Of a DNA stretch of 16,587 bases, positions 7,349-13,717 are shown one piece after another (the first letter of the stretch is position 1; the number at the start of each line of letters is the position of its first letter). The stretch spans positions 1 through 16,587 of the forward strand of contig JACMMK010000106.1 of NCBI GenBank assembly GCA_014379045.1, in the 5' to 3' direction. The stretch comes from Burkholderiales bacterium (GTDB taxonomy: Bacteria; Pseudomonadota; Gammaproteobacteria; Burkholderiales; CAIKXV01). Position numbers and translations under genes: made by a program. The notes below the pieces were generated by a model, which saw nothing but the letters and a program-made list of their open reading frames with translations, was not told where the DNA came from and ran no database searches.

Positions 7349-10042
7349 ATGCCGCACACCCTCCCCGATACGCTCGGAGAATTCACCACCGCCGCCGGCA
7401 AGACCGGCAAGTTCCATTCGCTGCCGGCACTCGAGAAGGCCGGGGTCGGTCCCGTATCGCGGCTGCCGATTTCACTGCGCATCGTGCTCGAGTCGGCGTT
7501 GCGCAACTTCGACGGCAAGAAGATCACCGAAGCGCACGTCAAGGACCTCGCGAACTGGCAGCCGAAGGCGGTGCGTACCGCCGAAGTGCCGTTCGTCGTC
7601 GCACGCATCCTGCTGCAGGACATGACCGGCGTGCCGCTGGTCGTCGATCTCGCCGCGATGCGCGAAGCCGTCAAGAAGCTCGGCAAGAATCCGGATCTGA
7701 TCGAACCGCTGGTCCCCGCCCATCTGATCATGGACCACTCGGTCCAGATCGATCATTTCGGCACGCCCGACGCGCTCGAGAAAAACATGGCGATCGAGTT
7801 CACGCGCAATGCCGAGCGCTACCAGTTTCTGAAGTGGAGCGCGCAGGCGTTCAAGACGTTCCAGATCATTCCGCCCGGCAACGGCATCGTGCACCAGGTC
7901 AATCTCGAGTACATCTCGCGCGTGGTCTGGGAAAACAACGGCATGTACTACCCCGATTCGACGGTCGGCACCGACTCGCACACGACGATGGTGAACGGCC
8001 TGGGCGTGCTCGCCTGGGGCGTCGGTGGCATCGAGGCCGAAGCCGGCATGCTCGGGCAACCGTTGTACTTCCTGACCCCCGATGTGGTCGGCGTCAACCT
8101 GACCGGCAAACTGAAGGAAGGCGTCACCGCCACCGACCTGGTGCTCGCGCTCACCCAGATGCTGAGGGCGAAGAAAGTCGTCGGCAAGTTCGTCGAGTTC
8201 TTCGGTGACGGCGCCGCCTCGCTGCCGCTGCCCGATCGCGCGACGATCGGCAACATGGCGCCCGAGTACGGCGCCACCTGCGGGTTCTTCCCGGTCGACG
8301 ACACCACGATCGCGTTCCTGCGCACCACCGGTCGCGAAGACGCGGCCGATGTCGCCAAGGCCTACTACGAAGCCCAGGGCATGTACGGCATGCCGAAGGC
8401 CGGCGCGATCGACTACAGCGAGACCTGCGCGTTCGACCTGTCGACGGTGAAGCCGGCGGTATCGGGGCCGCGTCGCCCGCACGACCGGCTCGACCTGCCC
8501 GACATCAAGGCCACGATGCGTGACCTGATGGGAAAGCCCGTCGTCGACGGCGGTTACGGCAAGACCGGCGACATGTACACGACGCGCTTCCCGACGACCG
8601 CCGATCAGATCGACATCGGCAACGGCGACGTGCTGATCGCCGCCATCACCTCGTGCACGAATACGTCCAACCCCGGCGTGCTGCTCGCCGCGGGGCTGCT
8701 CGCGAAGAAGGCTGTCGAGAAGGGCTTGAAGCCCAATGCGCGCGTCAAGACCTCGCTTGCCCCGGGATCCAAGTCGGTCACGCAATACCTGACCAACTCG
8801 GGCCTGCTGACTTACCTCGAACAACTCGGCTTCTTTGTCGCCGGTTATGGCTGCACGACCTGCATCGGTAATTCCGGGCCGCTCGATCCGGCCATCGACG
8901 AGGCGATCGTCAAGAACGATGTGGTCGCCGCGGCGGTGCTCTCGGGCAATCGCAACTTCGAGGCGCGCATCCATCAGAACATCCGCGCGAACTTCCTCGC
9001 GAGCCCGCCGCTGGTGGTCGCGTTCGCGCTCGCCGGCACCACCGACATCGATCTCACGAAAGACGCCATCGGCACCGGGCGCGACGGCAAGCCGGTTTAC
9101 CTGAAAGACATCTGGCCGAGCACGGCCGAGATCGGCGAAGTCATGAAGTTCGCGACCGACACGGCGATGTACAAGTCCCTGTTCTCGAGCTTCACCGCGG
9201 GCAACCCGATGTGGGATGCGGTGCCCACCTCGCTCGGCAGCGTGTATGCGTGGGATTCGAAGTCGACCTACGTCCAGCATCCCCCCTACTTCGACGGTTT
9301 CACCATGCACCCGAACAAGGCGGCCGAAGTCCGCGGCGCAAAGGTGCTGGGAATCTTCGGCGACTCGATCACGACCGATCACATCAGCCCCGCGGGCGGT
9401 ATCCGGCCGAGCGCGCCGGCGGGCCGCTATCTGCAGGGCAACGACGTCACGATCGCCGACTTCAATACCTACGGCTCGCGCCGTGGCAATCACGAGGTCA
9501 TGATGCGTGGCACCTTCGCCAATGTGCGCATCAAGAATCTGATGCTGCCCGGCACTGAAGGCGGCATCACCACGCATCAGCCGAGCGGCGAGCAGATGCC
9601 GATCTACGAAGCGGCGATGAAGTACAAGGCCGAGGGCACGCCATCGGTGGTGTTCGGTGGCGAGGAATACGGTCAGGGTTCGTCGCGCGACTGGGCGGCC
9701 AAGGGCCCACAGCTGCTCGGGGTCAAGGCGGTGATCGTGAAGAGCTTCGAGCGCATCCATCGCGCGAATCTCGTGTTCATGGGCGTGCTGCCGCTGCAGT
9801 TCAAGGAAGGCACCACGGCGGTGTCGCTGAAACTCGACGGGTCCGAGACGATTGACATCACCGGGCTCGAAGCAGGCATCAAGCCGCAGATGGAGGTGAC
9901 GATGACAGTGCGGCGCAAGGACGGATCGTCGCAGACCGTGCCGCTGTTGCTGCGCATCGATACCCCGATCGAGGTCGACTATTACCTGCACGGCGGGATC
10001 CTGCCGTACGTGCTGCGGGAACTGATGGCGAAGGCAGCGTGA
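7349..10042 (+). CDS. acnA: Aconitate hydratase A
   Basis: It is a [4Fe-4S] enzyme that isomerises citrate to isocitrate through cis-aconitate. In this operon it probably also hydrates 2-methyl-cis-aconitate to 2-methylisocitrate after PrpD (inference). The protein has 897 residues. Cluster ligands are C436 in SCTNTSNP and C502/C505 in YGCTTCIGNSGPL, offset by one from E. coli AcnA C435/C501/C504. Other motifs are DHSVQIDHFG, TDSHTTMVNGLGVLAWGVGG, TTDHISPAGGI, YGSRRGNHEVMMRGTF, and EYGQGSSRDWAAKG in the C-terminal swivel domain. The N-terminus LPISLRIVLESALRNFDGKK is of AcnA/IRP type, not AcnD. AGGAG precedes the ATG. It ends at a strong terminator, which marks the end of the prpC-prpD-acnA unit. 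Confidence 0.95.
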   Translation: MPHTLPDTLGEFTTAAGKTGKFHSLPALEKAGVGPVSRLPISLRIVLESALRNFDGKKITEAHVKDLANWQPKAVRTAEVPFVVARILLQDMTGVPLVVDLAAMREAVKKLGKNPDLIEPLVPAHLIMDHSVQIDHFGTPDALEKNMAIEFTRNAERYQFLKWSAQAFKTFQIIPPGNGIVHQVNLEYISRVVWENNGMYYPDSTVGTDSHTTMVNGLGVLAWGVGGIEAEAGMLGQPLYFLTPDVVGVNLTGKLKEGVTATDLVLALTQMLRAKKVVGKFVEFFGDGAASLPLPDRATIGNMAPEYGATCGFFPVDDTTIAFLRTTGREDAADVAKAYYEAQGMYGMPKAGAIDYSETCAFDLSTVKPAVSGPRRPHDRLDLPDIKATMRDLMGKPVVDGGYGKTGDMYTTRFPTTADQIDIGNGDVLIAAITSCTNTSNPGVLLAAGLLAKKAVEKGLKPNARVKTSLAPGSKSVTQYLTNSGLLTYLEQLGFFVAGYGCTTCIGNSGPLDPAIDEAIVKNDVVAAAVLSGNRNFEARIHQNIRANFLASPPLVVAFALAGTTDIDLTKDAIGTGRDGKPVYLKDIWPSTAEIGEVMKFATDTAMYKSLFSSFTAGNPMWDAVPTSLGSVYAWDSKSTYVQHPPYFDGFTMHPNKAAEVRGAKVLGIFGDSITTDHISPAGGIRPSAPAGRYLQGNDVTIADFNTYGSRRGNHEVMMRGTFANVRIKNLMLPGTEGGITTHQPSGEQMPIYEAAMKYKAEGTPSVVFGGEEYGQGSSRDWAAKGPQLLGVKAVIVKSFERIHRANLVFMGVLPLQFKEGTTAVSLKLDGSETIDITGLEAGIKPQMEVTMTVRRKDGSSQTVPLLLRIDTPIEVDYYLHGGILPYVLRELMAKAA

Positions 10043-10061
10043 TCTTCGGCCCCTCGGCAGG

Positions 10062-10092
10062 AAAAAAACCCGGCTGCTGCCGGGTTTTTTTT
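10062..10092. terminator. Bidirectional intrinsic terminator between acnA and the MAPEG gene
   Basis: A-run (10062-10068) plus CCCGGC, loop TGCT, then GCCGGG plus eight T residues (10085-10092). The structure is symmetric: read on the minus strand it also has a GC stem followed by seven T residues. It can therefore stop acnA transcription from the left and the converging gene ending at 10154 from the right. Confidence 0.93.
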
Positions 10093-10153
10093 GCCGCTGC
10101 GGCGCTTCAGCGTCGCTCGTTGCGCACTGCCGCATCCCGCCTGGAATGCGCCC

Positions 10154-10531
10154 TCACCCCAGCGCCCCCACCACGAAGAGCGCGACCACGCACGCGAAAC
10201 CAGCCGTCCAGGCGATCGATCGCGCGCCCGGTTTGTCCATCAGATAGAGCCCGACATACGCGACGCGCAGTCCAAGGAACAGCACCGCGAGCGCGTCGAT
10301 CCGCATCTGCGGCGCGCCGGTCAGGTGCGCGATGATCACTGCGGCTGCAAAGGGGGGAAACGCCTCGAACCCGTTCAGGTGGGCCCAATACGCGCGTAGC
10401 TTGATACCGTCGGCCTGTGCAAGCTGCCTGCGCGGGGCGGCATTGTCGTAGTCTTTACGGTACTTTGCCACCGCTACGGTCAGATAAGGCAACATTGCGC
10501 AGGCGAGCACCATCCAGTAGGCGAGTGTCAA
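10154..10531 (-). CDS. MAPEG-family inner-membrane protein
   Basis: This 125-residue, four-helix membrane protein has hydrophobic segments at about 2-22, 56-72, 79-98 and 106-124. AHLNGFEAFPPFAAAV (50-65) is the MAPEG signature (the family of microsomal glutathione S-transferases and eicosanoid enzymes), with the conserved Asn and Glu of the second-helix motif. Bacterial members of this type are mostly uncharacterised, and no substrate can be assigned. The start is TTG at 10531: AGGGA lies 7 nt upstream and the resulting MTLAYWMVL matches the usual family beginning. The first ATG (10513) would remove half of helix 1. It is divergent from msrB across 55 bp. Confidence 0.88.
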   Translation of the reverse strand: MTLAYWMVLACAMLPYLTVAVAKYRKDYDNAAPRRQLAQADGIKLRAYWAHLNGFEAFPPFAAAVIIAHLTGAPQMRIDALAVLFLGLRVAYVGLYLMDKPGARSIAWTAGFACVVALFVVGALG

Positions 10532-10586
10532 TGTTTCGTCCCTTTTTCAACCGTTTTTCGAGCAGCCTGACAACAGGATCGCGATC

Positions 10587-10988
10587 ATGACAGACAAGGT
10601 TCACAAGACCGAAGAAGAATGGCGCGCCCAATTGAGCCCGGAGCAGTTCGAGGTCATGCGCAAGCACGGCACCGAACGGGCGTTTTCGGGCAAGTACTGG
10701 GACAGCAAGGAGCCCGGCACGTACCAGTGTGCGAGTTGCGGCAACCCGCTGTTCGATGCGTCGACCAAGTTCGACTCAGGTACCGGTTGGCCGAGCTTCT
10801 TTCAGCCGATCGCAACCGACGCGGTCGCGACCGAAGACGACAAGAGTCTGTTCATGCGGCGCATCGAAGTGCTCTGCGCACGCTGCGACGCCCATCTCGG
10901 TCATGTCTTCGACGACGGGCCGAAGCCGACGGGCCTGCGCTATTGCATGAACTCCGCGTCTCTCGAACTTGAGAAGAAAAAAGGCTAG
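10587..10988 (+). CDS. msrB: Peptide-methionine (R)-S-oxide reductase MsrB
   Basis: It reduces the R-epimer of methionine sulfoxide in proteins, repairing oxidative damage; it is cytoplasmic here, since no signal peptide is seen. The 133 residues are a single SelR domain. The zinc-site pairs are C48/C51 (CASCGNP) and C97/C100 (CARCDAHLGHVF). The catalytic cysteine is C120 in LRYCMNSASLEL. The stretch FDSGTGWPSFF has Thr66 where some MsrBs carry a resolving cysteine, so regeneration probably uses thioredoxin directly or another cysteine (inference). AGGA lies 8 nt before the ATG. The next gene starts 42 nt downstream with no terminator visible between them. Confidence 0.96.
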   Translation: MTDKVHKTEEEWRAQLSPEQFEVMRKHGTERAFSGKYWDSKEPGTYQCASCGNPLFDASTKFDSGTGWPSFFQPIATDAVATEDDKSLFMRRIEVLCARCDAHLGHVFDDGPKPTGLRYCMNSASLELEKKKG

Positions 10989-11030
10989 CGCAGGCTCCCG
11001 CGCGGCGCGGCCGCCTACCGACACGACACG

Positions 11031-11738
11031 ATGCGAGCTCGTCTGAAGGCGGCCGCACGCGACATCGTCGCGGCGTTCGAGGTTGCCGGTATTCCCCCCG
11101 GCAACAAGATCACGCCGACGATGCTGGTCGACGCGCTCGATGTGTTTTTCGACGATTGCGAGCGCATCGATCGCGAGTACGGCCCGACCGCTGAAGTACT
11201 GGCCGAGGATGTCACCGCGATCGCCGACCAGTTGTTCGAATGCCTGCACGATCTGGGCAACTGGGCCGATCGGCTGAAGCTACGTGGCGCGCGGGTCGCG
11301 GTGATCGACATCTCGCTCGAGGTGGCGCAGTGGTGCATGCGCCACCGCGGGCAGTTGCGTCAGATCGGTCCGGTGGTCGCCGCACTCGCGAACCGCGCCA
11401 ATCTCGCCGGCAGTCTCGATGCCTGCGTCGCGCTCTCCGACGCGTATGAAGCGGTGATCACCAATGTCGCTGCGCGCTTGCAGGCCGACCACCTGTCGAA
11501 AGACCCGTTGCGCCCGTGGCGGCAGTTGCTGATCAATGCCGCGATCGTGTCGACCCGATCGCGCGATCTGAAGAAGATGGATCGGGCGTACAAACGGCTG
11601 GAAGCGCATCTGCCGTCCGAATGTCCGGCGTTTTTCCAGCAGGCCGCGCATCAGGTCGCGGGGCTGGGGTTTTCCGTCGAGGCGCGCGCGATGGTGCAGG
11701 CACGCAATGTCAAATGGACATCCCGGAGCCGAGCCTAG
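11031..11738 (+). CDS. Uncharacterised protein of 235 residues, upstream of yciB
   Basis: I do not recognise a named domain. The protein looks soluble and almost entirely alpha-helical, with no signal peptide or membrane segment. It carries regularly spaced hydrophobics, an acidic first third (LVDALDVFFDDCERIDREYG, about 32-51) and a basic Arg/Lys-rich last third (SRDLKKMDRAYKRLEAHLP). The spacing resembles helical-repeat (TPR-like) proteins, but I see no clear repeat consensus. It lies between msrB and yciB, 42 nt and 12 nt away, and is likely cotranscribed. I recall a protein of this kind next to the septation-protein gene in other betaproteobacteria. No good ribosome-binding site precedes the ATG, so the start is less certain. 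Confidence 0.75.
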   Translation: MRARLKAAARDIVAAFEVAGIPPGNKITPTMLVDALDVFFDDCERIDREYGPTAEVLAEDVTAIADQLFECLHDLGNWADRLKLRGARVAVIDISLEVAQWCMRHRGQLRQIGPVVAALANRANLAGSLDACVALSDAYEAVITNVAARLQADHLSKDPLRPWRQLLINAAIVSTRSRDLKKMDRAYKRLEAHLPSECPAFFQQAAHQVAGLGFSVEARAMVQARNVKWTSRSRA

Positions 11739-11750
11739 ATAATCCGCGCC

Positions 11751-12305
11751 ATGAAGTTGCTGTTCGACCTGTTTCCGGTCATCCTCTTTTTTGCGGCCTA
11801 CAAGTTCGCCGGTTTGTACACGGCCACCGCGGTCGCCATTGCCGCGACCTTCGTCCAGATCGGCTGGTTGCGCCTGCGCGGGCGCAAGGTCGAACCGGCG
11901 CTGTGGCTCAGCCTCGGGGTGATCGTCGTGTTCGGCGGTGCGACGCTGCTGCTGCAGGACGAGACGTTCATCAAGTGGAAGCCGACCGTGCTCTACCTGC
12001 TGTTCGCGCTCGGCCTGGTGGTGGCGCAGACGGTGTTCGGGAAGTACCCGATGCGGGCGATGATGGGTGCACATCTCTCTCTGCCCGAGGCCGTCTGGAA
12101 GCGCCTGACACTTGCCTGGGCTGCATTCTTCGCCGTGCTTGCGGCGCTCAATATCGTCGTGGCGGAACGCTTTTCCACCGACACGTGGGTGAACTTCAAG
12201 CTGTTCGGCGTGACCGGCTTGATGTTCGTGTTCGTATTCGCGCAGGCGCTGGTGCTTTCGCGCCATGCCGATGCGCAGAATGTCGCCGAAAAGGAGTCGT
12301 CATGA
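11751..12305 (+). CDS. yciB: Inner-membrane septation protein YciB/IspZ
   Basis: This polytopic inner-membrane protein of 184 residues is linked in enterics to cell division and envelope integrity; its biochemical role is not settled. Five or six hydrophobic segments are visible (about 5-38 as one or two, 50-68, 79-96, 119-137 and 150-170). Family landmarks are LLFDLFPVILFFAAYK at the N-terminus, DETFIKWKPTVLYLLFA (70-86), LPEAVWKRLTLAWAAFF (111-127) and WVNFKLFG (146-153). The start is 12 nt after the previous gene and the stop overlaps the next start by ATGA (12302-12305), indicating translational coupling. The ribosome-binding site is weak. Confidence 0.95.
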   Translation: MKLLFDLFPVILFFAAYKFAGLYTATAVAIAATFVQIGWLRLRGRKVEPALWLSLGVIVVFGGATLLLQDETFIKWKPTVLYLLFALGLVVAQTVFGKYPMRAMMGAHLSLPEAVWKRLTLAWAAFFAVLAALNIVVAERFSTDTWVNFKLFGVTGLMFVFVFAQALVLSRHADAQNVAEKESS

Positions 12306-12667
12306 ACGGCGAGGGTATGCGCGACGCGGTGCGCGCCGACGTCTGCAGTGAGGTGATAGACCAGATTCGCGCGCGGCTGCAGAGTCTCGCGCCGGAGTCG
12401 GTCGAGATCGAGGACGAGAGTGCTCTGCACGTCGGCCACGCCGGCGCTGCGTCTGGCGGGGGCCATTACCGTCTGACCATAACCAGCACTGCGTTTTCCG
12501 GTTGCACGAAGGTCGCGCGCCACCGGCTGGTGTATGCCGCACTCGGCGACCTGATGCAGCGACACATTCACGCACTCGCGATCGTCGCGGGCGCACCCGG
12601 AGAACGCACGGCCGCGGCCGATGCGTCATCGGGCACCAAACATCCATTCAAGGGAGCCATCGTATGA
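12302..12667 (+). CDS. BolA-family protein
   Basis: The 121-residue protein contains a single BolA domain (about 15-95). The core GHYRLTITSTAFSGCTKVAR (54-73) followed by HRLVYAAL and QRHIHALAI is diagnostic. H74 in RHRLVY is the invariant histidine that ligates a shared [2Fe-2S] cluster with monothiol glutaredoxins in this family. The C-terminal 25 residues are an unconserved tail. BolA proteins act in iron-sulfur delivery and, in some bacteria, as regulators of envelope and morphology genes; which applies here cannot be read from the sequence. AAGGAG lies just upstream. It overlaps yciB at its start and the isomerase gene at its end, each by 4 nt. Confidence 0.93.
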   Translation: MNGEGMRDAVRADVCSEVIDQIRARLQSLAPESVEIEDESALHVGHAGAASGGGHYRLTITSTAFSGCTKVARHRLVYAALGDLMQRHIHALAIVAGAPGERTAAADASSGTKHPFKGAIV

Positions 12668-13479
12668 ATCGCTTCAACGCACGCAGTTTTGCGCTCGCAA
12701 CGTTATTTGCGACCGGGTTGTTCACCAGTGGCGCAGCGCTGCCTCAGGCCAAGGCGCAGAACGCCGGCACCGCCGCGCGCGTCAACGGGGTCGTGATTCC
12801 GCAAAGCCGCGTCGACCTGCTGATGAAGCAGCAGATGGGCCGCGGTGCCCCGGACTCGCCCGAACTGCGCGCGCGGGTGCGCGACGAACTGGTCAGCATG
12901 GAGGCGGTGAGCCAGGAGGCGGCACGGCGCGGGTTCGACAAGAATCCCGACGTCCAGGTGCAACTCGAACTCGCGCGCCAGAACATCCTGGCTCAGGCGT
13001 ACATCGCCGACTACATTTCCAAGAATCCGACGAGCGAAGCGACCCTCAAGGCCGAATACGAGAAGGTGCGCTCGACACTGGGCGATCGCGAATACAAGGT
13101 GCGCCACATCCTGCTGAAGAGCGAAGCCGAGGCCAAGGAGTTGCTCGCGCAGATCACGGCGAAGAAGGTCACCTTCGAGAAGGCCGCCGAACGCTCGGAA
13201 GATCCGGGGTCGAAGCAGCGCGGTGGCGAACTCGACTGGACGCCGCCGGCGAGCCTGGTCAAGTCGTTCGCCGAGGCAATGGTGAAGTTGAAGAAGGGAC
13301 AGACCGCCGCGGCACCGGTGCAGTCGCAGTTCGGCTGGCACATCATCCGGCTCGATGACGAGCGTCCGTTGACCGCGCCGCCGTTCGACGAAGTCAAGCA
13401 GCAGCTCGCGCAGCGGTTCCAGCAGCAGGCGATCGAGAAGGCGATCGGCGAGGTGCGGGCGAAGGCCAAGGTCGAGTAA
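12664..13479 (+). CDS. Exported parvulin-type peptidyl-prolyl cis-trans isomerase
   Basis: It catalyses proline isomerisation in the periplasm, assisting folding of exported or outer-membrane proteins. The 271 residues begin with a signal peptide (MNRFNARSFALATLFATGLF, likely cleavage after AKA at 31). A helical SurA/PrsA-like N-domain follows (about 36-135), with the typical start AARVNGVVIPQSRVDLL. The parvulin domain spans about 143-235: EYKVRHILLKSEAEAKELL, DPGSKQRGGELDWTPP and SQFGWHIIRLDDERP, containing the conserved histidines H148 and H226. It is about the size of the single-domain PpiC/PrsA-like proteins of betaproteobacteria, not the two-domain SurA. The start chosen is the ATG at 12664, 8 nt after AGGGAG and overlapping the bolA-like stop (ATGA); a longer upstream frame would destroy the signal peptide. 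Confidence 0.94.
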   Translation: MNRFNARSFALATLFATGLFTSGAALPQAKAQNAGTAARVNGVVIPQSRVDLLMKQQMGRGAPDSPELRARVRDELVSMEAVSQEAARRGFDKNPDVQVQLELARQNILAQAYIADYISKNPTSEATLKAEYEKVRSTLGDREYKVRHILLKSEAEAKELLAQITAKKVTFEKAAERSEDPGSKQRGGELDWTPPASLVKSFAEAMVKLKKGQTAAAPVQSQFGWHIIRLDDERPLTAPPFDEVKQQLAQRFQQQAIEKAIGEVRAKAKVE

Positions 13480-13480
13480 G

Positions 13481-13541
13481 CCGCGGAACTCCGCGGGCGC
13501 CGTTTCATCTACGCGCGCCGGCGCGCGCCAGCATGTTTTTT
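13481..13541 (+). terminator. Candidate terminator region after the isomerase gene
   Basis: Two GC-rich dyads follow the stop codon: CCGCGG-AACT-CCGCGG (13481-13496), and the palindrome CGCGCGCC/GGCGCGCG (13512-13527), which is followed 8 nt later by six T residues (13536-13541). The second is the better terminator candidate, but its spacing to the T-run is longer than ideal and the loop must be formed within the palindrome. Confidence 0.4.
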
Positions 13542-13577
13542 GTTAAGGTTGAAGCCGCGAGCACACGCTTTTCCCCT

Positions 13578-13603
13578 TGCGTTAGTCCAAACGGACTAAC
13601 GCA
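13578..13603. promoter_or_regulatory. Perfect 26-bp inverted repeat upstream of the giant repeat-protein gene
   Basis: TGCGTTAGTCC (13578-13588) and GGACTAACGCA (13593-13603) are exact reverse complements separated by AAAC. It lies 114 bp before the ATG at 13718, has lower GC than its surroundings and has no following T-run. It is best explained as a binding site for a dimeric regulator of the downstream gene; a transcribed hairpin is the alternative. The related sequence CACTAAGCGTCC follows immediately. Confidence 0.45.
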
Positions 13604-13717
13604 CTAAGCGTCCGTCGCTGAATCGCCATTCCGATCGCGTCGCACGTTCCGTACACTTCGGTTGCTGGTTAATCCGGCGGAAGCACACAGAACGATTACG
13701 GATCCTGGGGGTGGCGA

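Noticed and set aside
7349..10042. AcnD (Fe/S-dependent 2-methylcitrate dehydratase) as the identity of the aconitase-like gene
   Set aside because: The N-terminus, the 897-residue length and cysteine positions almost equal to E. coli AcnA fit AcnA; AcnD is shorter, begins differently and is usually followed by prpF, which is absent.
7472..10135. Minus-strand open frame of nearly 900 codons opposite acnA
   Set aside because: A long antisense frame is expected in high-GC coding DNA. It runs through the bidirectional terminator and has no recognisable domain, while acnA on the plus strand has all its motifs.
13647..13674. TTCCGT / TTAATC as a sigma-70 promoter for the repeat-protein gene
   Set aside because: Both hexamers match the consensus weakly and the spacing is 16 bp; similar matches are expected by chance in 238 bp.
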